Shown piece after piece: positions 48,501 through 63,500 of a stretch of 64,000 bases of DNA. Source of the DNA: Photorhabdus laumondii subsp. laumondii (GTDB taxonomy: Bacteria > Pseudomonadota > Gammaproteobacteria > Enterobacterales > Enterobacteriaceae); NCBI RefSeq assembly GCF_003343245.1, contig NZ_CP024901.1, positions 3,100,001-3,164,000 of the forward strand. Direction: 5' to 3'. A program made the translations under genes and the position numbers. The number at the start of each line of letters is the position of its first letter. Within the stretch, counting starts at the first letter, position 1. The notes under the pieces were generated by a model. It searched no databases. It saw nothing but the letters and a program-made list of their open reading frames with translations, and had not been told where the DNA came from.

Positions 48501-51500
48501 ACCGGCCCCGCCAATATATAACTCACCCACGGCACCTAACGGTACAGGCTGACTATACTTATCCAGCAGATAGAGAGTTAAGTCCGGGATCCGTGTGCCA
48601 ATAGGACTCGTTATCTGTTCTACATCATGGCGAGCCAGTGCCCGGTAAGTGACGTGAACCGTGGTCTCTGTGATACCGTACATATTCACCAACTGCGGCA
48701 ACGTCTCCTCACGCAGGGCATACCACGGCTTCAAAATACTCGGATCGAGTGCTTCCCCACCAAAGATGATATAGCGCAAGCAGTCCGGTAACGGATTGGC
48801 GATATAGCTGGCAATAAAGGCTTTAAAGGCACTGGGGGTCTGATTCAACACTGTGATGCCATGCTGACACACGAATTGATGCAGCTCCTGGGGGGAACGG
48901 GCAATCGCGTGCGGAACCAGCACTAATTTAGCACCGTAACGTAACGCCCCCCATAATTCCCACACCGAGAAGTCAAACGCAATGGAGTGGAACAGGCACC
49001 AAATATCTTGCCGATTAAAGTGATACCAAAATTCAGTCGCCTCAAACAAACGCAGGATATGGCGATGTTCCACCATTACCCCTTTCGGCGTGCCGGTCGA
49101 GCCCGAGGTGTAAATCACATACGCCAGATGCTGTGCCGTCAATGCCGGCACTTGTGGGTTACTGTCCGGTTGATCAGGCGGGCTATTTGGGTCAAGTACC
49201 GTTAACCCTGCCAGTGCGTCCTCTCCCAGCACATCACGCCCGACATTATCCGCCAGCAAAATAGCGGGGGCAGCATCGGTCAGGATATGTGTCAGGCGCT
49301 CACCGGTATAGACCGGATCCAGCGGTACATAGGCACCCCCGGCTTTCAACACGGCTAATACCCCTACCACCATTGCCAATGAACGTGACACGCAAACCGC
49401 CACCCGTTGGTCCGGTATGACGCCCAACGCGATCAGTTGATGCGCCAGACGGTTGGCGCGGTTATTGAGCTCGGCATAGCTGAAACTCTGTTCTTCATAC
49501 ACCAGTGCCGTGGCATCTGGACTTTTCTCTGCCCATTGCTCAAACAGTTGGTGAATACAACCGTGATCTGGATACGACGTTTCAGTTGCATTCCAGGTTT
49601 CCAGCAACAGCTTTTTCTCTGCTGTTGGCAAAATATTCAATGTTCGTACCGGTATCTCTGGATGCTGTTCAAGCGCCACTGCCAGACTCTCCAGCGCCTG
49701 CTGCATATAATCACATATCCGTTCCGGATCAATCGGTTGAGCAATTTGCGCCGTCAATCCTAAAGCATGACCAACATCCTCCACCGACAAGACAAACGGA
49801 TAGTTAGTGCGCTCTTGCCCGCCGAGAAATTCAATACCGCTGATGGTTGCATCCGTGGTAACCGGTTGTGCACTATGCCGGTAGTTCAGCAAAGCACTAA
49901 AGAGAGGCGCTTCCCCCGGTATTCCACTGCAACGTTGAGCCAGCGCCAGTGACGCATGTTCATGCTCCAGCAATCCAGCTAACCGAGAATGAGCTGCCCG
50001 TACACTTTCCTGCACCGGGGTATCATCCATATCCAGTCGCAACGGCAAGGTATTGATAAACAGCCCCATGCTGCTGTCACCTCCTTGCCCTGCCTGCATT
50101 CGCCCAAACAGCACGGTACCGAACACCACTTTATCCTGCCCGCTGGTACGTGATAAAACCTGTGCCCAAGCCAGATGGCATAACGTAGCCAAACTGACAC
50201 CCAGACGCCGGGCCTGATTGCGCAGACGATCGTTCAACCTAACAGGTAACATCCGGTGCGATTCCGTCACCTGCGAACCATCCCGATGTACCTCCGTCAA
50301 CCCAAATGGCAGTGTTGGTTCATCCACCTCAGCCAACATGTCAGTAAAGAAGCGGGTATGTTCGGCTTGACTCACCCCCAAACGAACTTGAGCTACCAGA
50401 TTGCGGAAAGGAACTGGCACAGGCAAGTTCTCTTCCTGTCCGACTAGGTAAGCCTGAACTTCGCCATGCATCACTTCCATTGTGGTATGGTCGCCAATCA
50501 GATGATGTAGCAATTGCAGTACGCTCCAACGGCCATCCTCCTCCTGTGCTACCACAAAGTGCAACAATGGGGCTCGTTGCAGATCAATACGATAGCGACG
50601 TGGATCAAAAAGTTGAGCTAACTGGTCACGGACCGGCCCATCAACTGGGTCCAATGTCAGCTTAGTGACTGATAATGGTGCCTGACGCCAAACCACTTGA
50701 GCCGGCGTTGATAATCCTTGCCAAACAAAGGCGGTACGCAGAATATCGTGGCGATTCACTACCTGTTGCACTGCTGCCAGATAACGATCCAACAAGGCGC
50801 GATCATCAAAAGTCATTTGGCTGACCAATAGATACGGGTCACCTTCATTGGCCAACAAATGGTGAAACAGAATACCGTCCTGCAACGGAGACAGGGCATA
50901 GATATCCTGAATATTAGCCATCCCACCCGGCACTTGTCCCACGATATGGTCAATTTCAAGCTGGGTCAGCTCAATCAGCGGCAACATTTCGGGTGTAAGT
51001 GCCGTGGTCGCCGGGGTGATGACATTCGCCGGCACCACCACCGGAGGTGATTGGCCTACTGTTTGGGCAAATGCCGATAACATCGGAGATTGAAATAGGT
51101 CACGTACCGCCAGCGTTAACCCCACGTTACGCAGGCGCTCAATCATCCGCACCGCAAGCAGAGAATGGCCGCCCAAGGCAAAGAAACTATCGTGCCGACT
51201 GATCTGTTCAATCCCCAACAACTCGCTCCAGATAGCAGCCAATAGGATTTCTGTTTCTCCCTGCGGTGCTTCATAAACTTGCCGGGCAAAAGCTTCCTCC
51301 CCCGGTGCCGGTAATGCCCGACGATCCAATTTGCCGTTCGGCGTCAACGGGAAAGTATCCAGACGTACAAAGGCCGTCGGCACCATATAATCCGGTAAAA
51401 TGGTACTTAGGTGGGTATGCAGACGGTTAACTAACTCCTCATCCGCTTCTGTTACCACATAAGCTATCAACCGTTTGTCCTGACCGTCGCCCATCACCTG

Positions 51501-54500
51501 CACAACCGCTTCACTCACGAACGGGTATTCCAGCAATCGGGCTTCGATTTCCCCTAGTTCAATACGGAAACCACGGATTTTCACCTGCTGGTCATTGCGG
51601 CCCAGAAACTCCAGATTGCCGTCTGGCAGGTAACGGGCCAAATCCCCGGTCCGATACAGGCGGGCATCCGGTTTATCACTAAACGGATCCGGCAGAAAAC
51701 GCTCCGCGGTCAGTTCGGGGCGATTGAGATAACCACAGGCAACCCCATCTCCACCGATATAAATCTCACCAGTTACCCCCTGTGGCACTGGCTGACCATA
51801 GGTATCTAACAGATAAACCCGCGTATTGGCTATCGGTCGACCAATGGGGATCCGGCTCACTTCCGGTGATAATGCCGTGATGCGGTAGGTGGTAGTGAAG
51901 GTGGTGCCCTCACTCGGTCCATAACCATTTAATAACTGTTGAGGCGGGCTATCACGCAGAACCTGCGCCATCACATGCGGATCCAGCACATCGCCGCCGA
52001 CAATCAGGGTCTTGATTTGTGGCAGCACTGGGAACAACGCTGTCGCCAGTCGGTTAAACAGCCCGACACTCAGCCATAGTACGGTAATGCGATAAGTCTG
52101 TAATGCCTGAACAAATTCTTTAGGCGTCAGTAACGTAGTGTGATCAATCACCACCAGCGTACCGCCATTGAGCAATGGTGCCCAGACTTCAAAGGTACTG
52201 GCATCGAAAGCCGGGTTGGCCTCAAACACCACCCGATCATCCGGCCCGATTTCAGCGTACCCGTTATTGATGACCAGTCGAACCACCGCACGATGCGGCA
52301 CCATTACCCCTTTGGGTGTACCGGTCGAGCCAGAGGTATACATGATATAGGCCAAGTCGGTACTGGAGCGAGGCAAGTCAAGATTGCGGTGATCTTCTTC
52401 TTCGATAGTGATCATCTCATCAGTTAGAGAAAACCGGGGGATCGCCACATCAACCGGGATACCGCTAAGCAATAACTTGGCTGAACAGTCGTTTATCAGC
52501 CAGTTTTTCCGTTCGTCCGGCACACGGGGATCGATTGGCACATAAACGGCCCCGGCTTTGAGAATTGCCAATTGGGCCACGATCAGCTCAATGGAACGTT
52601 CTAACAGCACAGCAACCCGCTCATCTGACCGTATCCCCCACTTAATTAACTGGCGCGCCAATCGGTTAGCGCGAGCATTTAATTCGGTGTAGCTGAGAAT
52701 GTGTTCTTCATACACCAGCGCTACTGCGTCAGGGGTTTTCTCCTCCTGTTGTTCAAACAACCGATGAATGCATGTCTGGTCAGGATATCGCGTCTGGGTT
52801 GCATTCCAGGTTTCCAGCAACAGTTTGCGTTCCGCCACGGTCAGGATATCGATTTTCCCAACCGGCTGTTGAGGGTTAGCCGCCATCTCTCGTAGTACGG
52901 TATGGAGATAGCCCACCTGCCGCTCAATGGTAAGTTGATCAAACAGGGCGGTGGCATAATTCAGATAACCGACAATTCGGCCGTCTACTTCAGACAGACT
53001 CAATTCAAGGTCAAACTTAGCGATATCAATGCGTTGCTCGGCAGGTGAAACCGTCAGTCCCGGCATCTTCCATTCCATGCCTTCATTGTTCTGCCAAGCA
53101 AACATCACCTGGAACAGCGGAGTATGTGCCAAGTGGCGTGGTGGTTGTACAATTTCCACTACCTGTTCAAACGGGAGATCCTGATGCTCCTGTGCCGCCA
53201 GCGCAGTTTGTCGCACTCGCGCCAGCAATTCCGCCACATTGGGGGAATCGGATAAATCCATGCGTAACGCCAGTGTATTCACAAAAAAGCCGATCAGGGA
53301 TTCCACTTCCTGCCGACTGCGACCGGCACTCGGCGTACCGATAACCAGATCTTCCTGGCCTGATAGGCGTGATAAGACTGTTGCCCAAGCAGCCAGCAAC
53401 GTCATAAATAACGTGACTCCCTGTTGCTCACTCAAACGTTTAAGAGATTGGGTTAACTCCGCATCCAAATTGACGGGTAATAAAGCCCCGGCAAACGACT
53501 GCTGAGATGGACGTGACCGATCAGTAGGCAAATCCAGTAGAACTGGCGCATCTGCCAGACTCATTCTCCAATAGTCAGATTGGATTTGTAACCGCTCCGC
53601 CGACAGCCACTGACGCTGCCAGGCAGCATAATCAGGATACTGAATTGCCAGTGGAGGTAACGGATCTGGCAGCCCCATTGAAAAAGCGGTATAGAGGGCA
53701 CTCAACTCATGCATCAACACGCCAGCCGACCAGCCGTCTGACACAATATGATGCTGAGTCAGCAAAAAGACATAATCATCGTCAGCACGTTGTATCAAAC
53801 CCGCTCGAATTAACGGACCACCAGCAAGATCAAACGGCACCTCCGCTTCCTGTACACATAAACGCTCAAGTCGTTTATCTGCATCAAACACTTTACGCAA
53901 ATCGTGTTTGCTCATCGGCAAACCCAATTCAGCCGGCAACAATTCGACCTGAGGCTGACCATCCTCCGAGATAAAGATGGAACGCAAAGCCTCGTGGCGG
54001 GCAAACAAGCGATTCAGCGCCTGCTGCCAAGCAGCGATATCCAACTGACCATGTAAACGCAGAGCCATTGGGACATGATAAGTCTGGCTAACCCCTTCAA
54101 ATTGGGTCAGGAGCCATAGACGCTGTTGAGCAAATGACAGCGGTAATGCACCCTCTCGGGATATCGGCAGCATAGCAGACACACTATTGTTCTGTTCACC
54201 AAGCTGAGCCCTCATTACCTCAGCAAAATCTGCCAACGTCGGTGATTTAAACAACGTGGTCAGCGGCAATTCAATGCCTAAAGCCGCCATTCGGTTTATC
54301 ATCCTCACCGCCAATAACGAATGGCCGCCCAGAGCAAAGAAACTGTCATACCGTCCCACCAGCTCAATCCCCAGTAACTCACGCCAGATAGCGGCCAGTG
54401 CTATCTCTGTTTCGCCTTGTGGCGCTTCGTAAATCTGGCGGGAAAAGGCTTCTTCGTCCGGTGCCGGTAACGCTAGACGGTCCAGCTTTCCATTCGGCGT

Positions 54501-57500
54501 CAACGGTAGTGCATCCAAACGGACAAAAGCCGCCGGCATCATATAATCTGGCAAAATTGTGCTCAGATGAGTACGCAGGCTATTCGCCAATTCATCGTTT
54601 TCTTCTGCCACCACCCAAGCCACTAGACGCTTATCATGCTCCTCACCCCGCGCTAACACTACCGCTTCACGTACCGCAGGGTACTCTGTCAACCGGGTCT
54701 CGATTTCACCCGGTTCAATCCGGAAGCCCCGAATTTTAATCTGCTGGTCATTACGACCAACAAATACTAAATTGCCATCTGGCAGATAACGGGCCAAATC
54801 GCCGGTCCGATACATCCGCGCACCCGGCATCTCACTAAATGGGTCAGCTAAAAAGCGTTCAGCCGTCAGTTCAGGACGATTAAGGTAGCCACGCGCCACC
54901 CCCGCACCACCGACATACAACTCACCTACTGCCCCCAACGGCACTGGCTGGCCGTCGCTATTCAACAAATAAATCTGGGTGTTCGCCGTCGGATGGCCGA
55001 TAGGCACTAACGTATCCGTGTAGTCTGGTGGACAACGCCAAGTCGCCGCACACACCGTGATTTCTGTCGGGCCATAGGCATTAAACAGCGCCGCCCGGCG
55101 ACAAAGTGTCTGAAATAGTGCTGCGCTAGGTGCTTCACCGCCTAATATCACTGTCGGTGTTATCGTTAGCGCCGGTAAATCTCCTCCATCCCGAAGCAGA
55201 GCCGGGGTCAGACAGGCATGGGTCACTACCTGTTGCTCCAGATAATGCCAGAGACGAAGCGGGTCCTGCCGGACGATATCGACTGCGATAACCAGACAGG
55301 CCCCACTTCCCAACGCCATCATGATTTCCCAAACACTGGCATCAAAGCTCAATGAGGCAAACTGCAATATCCGGCTATCTGAGTGAATGTCAAACTGGGC
55401 AATTTTATCCCGGACAAGATTGATTAGCCCACGATGCTCAACCATCACACCTTTTGGTGTACCGGTTGAACCTGATGTGTAAATCACATACGCCAGATGC
55501 TGTGCAGTCAGTGCGGTCACTTGCGGGTTACTGTCCGGCTTATCAGGCAGCGTATTCGGATCCAGTACCGTGAGTCCTGACAGTGCTTCCTCACCCAATG
55601 CGGCACATCCGACATTGTCCGCCAGCAAAATAGCCGGTGCTGCATCGGTCAAAATATGTGCCAAACGTTCCCCTGGATAAGCCGGGGCCAATGGAACATA
55701 GGCACCACCCGCTTTCAACACCGCCAGCAAGCCCACAATCATCGTCGGTGAACGTGTCACGCAAATCGCTACTCGCTGGTCTGGCACAATACCCAGCGCA
55801 ATCAGTTGATGGGCTAGTCGGTTAGCGCGGGTATTCAGTTCCGCATAGCTGTACGTCTGTTCTTCATACACCAGTGCTGTGGCGTCCGGGTTTTTCTCCA
55901 CTTGTTGTTCAAATAATTGATGGATACACAGCGGGTCAGAATAGGCAATTTCTGTCTCATTCCAGGTTTTTAATAACAAAGTGCGTTCAGCCTCGGGCAA
56001 AATTTCCAACGTCCGTACCGGCGTTTCCGGGGCCAGCTCAAGTGTTTCTGCCAAACTTTCCAGCGCTTGTTGCATATAACCGCACACCCGTTCCGGATCA
56101 AATGGCTGGACAATTTGCGTTGTTAGCCCCAACGCATTACCAAAATCCTCCACCGATAGAGTAAACGGATAGTTGGTACGTTCCTGCGCGCCAAGAAACT
56201 CAACACCATTCATGATTTCATTCGAAGTCGCGGATAACGCACTATGCCGGTAATTCAACAAAGCACTAAAGAGTGGAACTTCACCTTGTATCCCACTGCA
56301 ACGTTGAGCCATCGCCAGTGAAGCATGTTCATGCTCCAGTAACTCGGCTAGCCGGGCGTGTGCTGCCTGTACACGCCCTCGTACTGGGGTATCATCCATA
56401 TCTAGCCGTAACGGCAAGGTATTGATAAACAGCCCCATACTGCTGTCAGTCCCTTGCCCTGTCTGCATCCGTCCAAACAATACGGTGCCGAATACCACTT
56501 TCTCCTGTCCACTGGTACGCGACAATACCTGTGCCCAGGCTAGATGGCACAGCGCTGCTAGACTGACACCCAGACGCCGGGCCTGACTACGCAAGCGGTT
56601 GTTCAGTATGGCGGGCAACATTCGGTACGATTGGGTCATCTGAGAACCATCCCGATGTACTTCCGTCAATCCGAATGGCAACGTCGGTTGATCCACCTCA
56701 GCTAACATGTCAGTAAAGAAGCGGGTATGCTCGGCCTGATTCACCCCCAGACGAACCTGAGCCACCAGATTGCGGAAAGGGGCCGGCACAGGCAGGCTCT
56801 CTTCCTGCCCGGTAAGGTACGCCTGAACTTCGCGGTTCATCACTTCCAGTGTCGTATGGTCGCCAATCAAATGATGCTGTAATTGCAGTGCAATCCAACG
56901 ACCATCCATTTCCTGTGCAATAACAAAACGTAACAGTGGCGCTTGGCCCAGATCGAGACGATGCTGACGCGGATTAAAACGTTGAGCCAATTGCTCATAA
57001 ACCGGTCCGTCAGCAGGATCTAATATCAGTTCCACAACTGATAACGGTGCCTGACGCCAAACAACCTGAACCGGTGCAGATAATCCTTGCCAAATAAAGG
57101 CGGTACGCAGAGTATCGTGGCGATTAACCACCTGTTGCACCGCCACCAGATAACTATCCAGCAACGAACGATCAGCAAAGGCCATCTGGCTGACTAACAG
57201 ATACGGGTCGCCTTCATTGGTTAATAAGTGGTGGAACAGAATACCGTCCTGTAACGGCGACAGGGCATAGATATCCTGAATATTAACTATTCCACCCGGC
57301 ATTTGTTGCACAATATAGTCAATCTCAGTTTGGGTCAGCTCAATCAACGGCAACATCTCAGGTGTGAGTGCCGTGGTCGCCGGGGTAATAACATTCTCCG
57401 GCACCACCACCGCTTGTGACTGCCCTACTGTTTCGGCAAATGCCGATAACACCGGGGATTGGAATAGATCATGCACCGCCAGCGTTAATCCCGCATTACG

Positions 57501-60500
57501 CAGACGTTCAATCATCCGCACTGCAAGCAGAGAATGGCCGCCCAAGGCAAAGAAGCTGTCGTGCCGACTAATCTGTTCAATACCCAACAACTCGCTCCAG
57601 ATAGTGGCCAATAGGATTTCTGTTTCCCCTTGCGGCGCGGCATAAACCTGACGCGCAAAAGCATCCGCCCCCGGCGCAGGTAATGCTCGGCGATCCAGCT
57701 TGCCGTTTGGGGTCAGCGGGAAGGTATTCAGGCGTACAAAAGCGGCCGGCACCATATAATCAGGCAAAATAGCACTCAGATATCCACGCAAGCTCGCCGT
57801 CAATCCGTCATCTGGCTCTGCCACTACATAAGCCACCAGCCGTTTGTCCTGCCCGTCACTTAACGCCAGTACCAATGCTCCACTTACCGCAGGATGCTCC
57901 ATCAGCCGCGCTTCAATTTCTTGCGGCTCAATACGGAACCCCCTGATTTTAACCTGTTGATCGTTACGACCAACGAATATCAGATTGCCGTCCGGCAGGT
58001 AACGAGCCAAATCCCCGGTGCGATACAAGCGGGCATCAGGTTCATTACTGAACGGATCAGTTAGGAAACGTTCAGCAGTCAACTCAGGATAATTGAGATA
58101 ACCACGTGCGACACCTACGCCACCGATATACAGTTCCCCCACCGTCCCCAATGGTACCGGCTGACCATAAGTATCCAGCAGATAAACCCGTGTGTTGGTT
58201 GTTGGGCGCCCAATAGGAACCCATGCATCCGTATAGTCTGATGGGCAAGACCAAGAGGTGGCGCAAACCGTAATTTCCGTCGGGCCATAATCATTGAACA
58301 AATTTACCCGATCACACAACGCCCGGAACAGGGTTGAACCCGGTGCTTCTCCTGCAAATATTAACGTAGGCTTTATCGTTATTACCGGTAAATCGCTCTC
58401 TTCCCGGAACAGAGCCGGTGGCAGGAAAGCGTGCGTTACTGCTTGTTTTTCCAGATAAGACCAAAGACGACGCGGGTCCTGGCGGATAATATCGGTAGGA
58501 ATAACCAAACAGGCCCCGCCACTTAACGCTGTCATGATCTCCGAGACACTGGCATCAAAACCCGATGAGGCAAATTGCAATATTCGACTGGTTTCATCAA
58601 CGCTAAACCGGGTAATTTGAGCCAGAGCCAAGTTAACTACCCCACGATGTTCCACCATCACCCCTTTCGGCGTGCCAGTCGAACCCGAGGTGTAAACCAC
58701 ATAGGCCAAATGTCGTTCAGTCAATTCAGGTATCAGCGGATTACTGTCCGCTTGGTCAAACAGGATATTCGGATCGAGCATAATCAAGTCTGCAAGTGCT
58801 TTCTCACCCAACGCAGCACGTCCAGTATTATCCGCCAACAAAATAGCCGGTTTGGCATCAACCAGAATATGCCCCAGACGCTCGCCCGAATAAGCCGGAT
58901 CCAGTGGCACATAAGCACCACCCGCTTTCAGCACCGCTAACAATCCGACTATCATTGCTGGTGAACGCGCCACACAAATCGCCACTCGCTGATCCGGCAC
59001 CACACCCAACGTAATCAGTTGATGCGCCAGCCGATTAGCACTCGTATTTAATTCGGCATAACTGATGGCTTGCCCTTCATACATCAGTGCCGTAGCATCC
59101 GGATTCTTCTCTGCCCATTGCTCAAATAGTCGGTGAATACAACCGTGATCTGGATACGACGTTTCGGTCATGCTCCAGGTTTCCAATAACAGCTTACGTT
59201 CCGCTACAGTCAGGATATCGATTTTCCCGACTGGCTGTTGAGGGTTAGCCACCATCGCCCGCAATACGGTATGGAGATAACCCACCTGCCGCTCAATGGT
59301 CGCCTGATCAAATAGAGCAGTGGCATAATTCAGATAACCGACAATTCTTCCGTCCACCTCAGATAGGCTCAATTCAAGATCAAATTTAGCGATATCGATG
59401 AGTTGATCGGCAGGTAAAACCGTCAGTCCCGGCAATTGCCATTCCGCATTCTCATTACTCTGCCAAGCAAATATCACCTGAAATAGCGGAGTATGCGCTA
59501 ATCGGCGCAGCGGTTGCACGATTTCTACCACCTGTTCAAAGGGTAGGTCCTGATGCTCCTGGGCCGCCAATGCAGTTTGTCGCACATGCGCCAACAATTC
59601 TGTTACATTCGGTGCACCGGATAAATCCATCCGCAACGCCAGTGTATTCACAAAGAAACCAATCAGGGATTCCACTTCTTGCCGACTGCGACCGGCACTC
59701 GGCGTACCGATAACCAGATCTTCCTGACCTGATAAGCGCGATAAAACCGTCGCCCAAGCCGCTAACAGGGTCATAAATAACGTGACACCTTGTTGCTCAC
59801 TCAAGCGTTTAAGGGATTGCGTTAACTCCGCATCCAGACTGACGGGCAAGATATTTCCGGTAAATGACTGCCGAGGTGGACGTGGCCGATCAGTAGGCAA
59901 ATCCAGTAGAACCGGTGCATCAACCAGTCTCGCGCGCCAATAATCAGATTGAAACTGTATGCGTTCAGCCGATAGCCATTGACGCTGCCAAGCGGCGTAA
60001 TCAGGATACTGAATCGTCAACGGAGACAACGGATCCGGTTGCCCGGTAAGAAAAGCGGTATAAAGGGCGTTCAATTCACACATCAATACGCTGACAGACC
60101 AGCCATCGAAAATAATATGATGCAGGGTCAGCAGGAAGACATGTTCATCATTAGCCAGTTGTACCAGAGCAGAACGAATTAATGGACCACGGGCAAGATC
60201 AAACGGCGTACCAGCTTCCTGAGTAGAGAGAGAGGCAAGCTGCGCATCCACGTCAGGTGTGTTACGCAGATCATATTTTTTCATCGGCCAACCTAATGCC
60301 GCCGGCAACAATTCCACCTGCGGCTGGCCGTCAACAGCAACAAAAACAGAGCGCAACGCTTCGTGACGGGCAAACAGCGTATCAAGCGCCTGTTGCCAGG
60401 TGGCGATATCCAGCAGACCACGCAAACGCAGAGCCAGCGGAATATGATAGGTTTCACTCACCCCCTCAAACTGCGCCAGGAGCCACAGACGCTGTTGCGC

Positions 60501-63500
60501 AAATGACAACGGCAATTGGCCTTCACGGGATAGCGGAATGATAGCTGGCAATGCCTCGCCTGACTCATCAAACCGGGCACTCATCACTTCAGCAAAAGCC
60601 ATCAAAGTCGGGAATGTAAACAGCGTAGACAGCGGTAATTCGATCCCCAAAGCCGCTATCCGGTTTATCATTCGCACCGCCAACAGCGAATGACCACCCA
60701 GTGCGAAAAAGTTGTCATACCGGCTAATCCGCTCAACACCCAATAATTCACGCCAGATAGCCGCCAATGTGGTTTCCATTTCCCCTGACGGTACAGCGTA
60801 AATTTGCCGGGCAAAATCTTCTTCCCCCGGTACCGGTAGCGCCCGACGGTCCAGCTTGCCGTTCGGCGTCAGCGGGAAGGCATCCAAACAGACAAAAGCA
60901 GCCGGTACCATATAATCCGGCAACACCGCACTTAAGTGATCACGCAGATGGTTAACCAGCATCTCATCCGCTTCTGCCACCACATAAGCCACCAGCCGTT
61001 TGTCCTGACCGTCATCCACCACTAGCACAACCGCTTCATGCACTGCCGGGTGTTCCAGCAATCGGGCTTCAACTTCCCCCGGTTCAATGCGGAAACCGCG
61101 AATTTTCACCTGTTGGTCATTACGGCCCAGAAATTCCAAATTACCGTCTGGTAGATAACGGGCCAGATCCCCAGTCCTGTACATACGGGCATCCGGTTGA
61201 TCACTAAATGGATCTGTCAGGAAACGCTCAGCAGTCTGGTCAGGACGATTAAGATAGCCACAAGCGACCCCATCTCCCCCCACATAAATCTCACCGATCG
61301 CACCCAACGGTACCGGCTGACCGTAAGTATCCAGCAGATAAATGCGTGCATTGGCTATCGGCCGGCCAATGGGGATTCTCGCCACTACCGACGGTAACGC
61401 TGTAATACAGTAGGTGGTGGTAAAGGTGGTGCCCTCACTGGGTCCATAAGCACTTAATAACTGTTGCGGCGGGTTATCACGTAGAACTTGCGCCATCACA
61501 TGAGGATCTAGCACATCACCGCCGACAATCAGGATTTTGAGCTGCGGGAGAACCGGGGACAACTCTGCTACCAGCCGGTTAAATAGCCCGACACTTAACC
61601 ACAACACAGTAATGCGATAAGTCTGTAATGCCAGGGCAAACTCTTTGGGCGTTAGCACAGTGGCATGATCAATAACCACCAACGTACCACCATTCAGCAA
61701 AGGAGCCCAAACTTCAAAGGTGCTGGCATCGAAAGACGGGTTAGCTCCAAACGCGACCCGATCATCTGGTCCGATTTCGGCATAACCATTATTGATGACC
61801 AGCCGGGCCACCGCACGATGCGGTACCAACACCCCTTTTGGGGTACCAGTCGAGCCGGAGGTATACATAATATAAGCCAGCTCAGTACTGATGCGGGGCA
61901 AGTCAGGATTGGGGTAATCTTCCCCACTGATAGCGCCGATCTTATCGGCCAAGTCAACCGGGATATCCGTAAGCAATAATTTGGCTGCACAGTCGCTTAT
62001 CAGCCAGTGCTTCCGTTCATCCGGTACGCGGGGATCGATCGGTACATAAACAGCCCCGGCCTTGAGGATAGCCAATTGAGCCACCACCAGTTCAATAGAA
62101 CGTTCTAACTGCACAGCGACCCGGTCATCCGGCTGGATCCCCTGCCCAATTAACCAGTGTGCCAACCAGTTGGCACGAGCATTTAATTCGGCGTAGCTGA
62201 GAATGTGTTCTCCATACACCAGCGCTATCGCATCAGGCGTGTTTCCTGCCTGTTGTTCAAATAGCTGGTGAACACAACATTGGTCAGGATATGGCGCCTG
62301 AGTTGCATTCCAAGTCTCCAGCAACAACCTTTTTTCCGCTGCTGGCAAGATATTCAATGCCCGTATCGGTGTTTCCGGTGCCTGTTCAAGTGCTTCCACC
62401 AAACTTTCCAGCGCCTGTTGCATATAACCACATATTCGCTCTGGATCAATCGGTTGAACAATTTGCGTCGTCAGCCCCAGTGCATGACCAAAATCCTCTA
62501 CCGACAAGACAAACGGATAGTTAGTGCGCTCTTGCTCGCTAAGGAATTCAATACCGCTGATGATTGCATCCGTGGTAACCGGCTGCGTACTATGCCGGTA
62601 GTTCAGTAACGCGCTAAAGAGAGGCACTTCCCCCAATACCCCACTGCAACGTTGAGCCAGTGCCAGTGAAGCATGTTCATGCTCCAGCAATCCGGCTAAC
62701 CGGGTATGGGCTAACCGCACACTGTCCTGCACCGAGGTCTCATCCATATCCAATCGTAACGGTAAGGTATTGATAAACAGCCCCATGCCACTATCAGCGC
62801 CTTGCCCAGCCTGCATCCGCCCAAACAGCACGGTGCCGAACACCACTTGTTCCCGTCCACTGGTACGCGACAACACCTGTGCCCAGGCCAAATGGCACAA
62901 AGTCGCCAAACTGACGTCCAGACGCCGAGCCTGACTGCGCAGGCGGTCATTCAACGTAGCAGGTAACATTCGGTGAAATTCTGTCACCTGCGAACCATCC
63001 CGATATACCTCCGTCAACCCGAACGGCAGCGTCGGTTCGTCCACTTCTGCCAGCATGTCAGTAAAGAAGCGGGTATGCTCAGCCTGACTCACGCCCAACC
63101 GGGCCTGAGCCACCAGATTGCGGAAAGGGGCTGGCGCAGGCAAGCTCTCTTCCTGTCCTGCAAGATAAGCCTGAACCTCACCGTTCATCACTTCCAGCGT
63201 CGTATGGTCGCCAATCAGGTGATGCAGCAATTGCAGTACACTCCAGCGACCATCGTCCTCCTGCGCTATCGCAAAATGCAACAAAGGTGCTTGGTTCAAG
63301 TCGAGGCGATGATGGCGTGGGTCAAAATGTTGAGCTAATTGGTCACGGACCGGCCCATCAACCGGGTCTAATGTCAGTTCCGTGACTGACAATTGAGCCT
63401 GACGCCAAACGACTTGTACTGGCGCTGATAATCCTTGCCAAACAAAGGCGGTACGCAAAATATCGTGGCGATTAACCACCTGTTGCACTGCCGCCAGATA

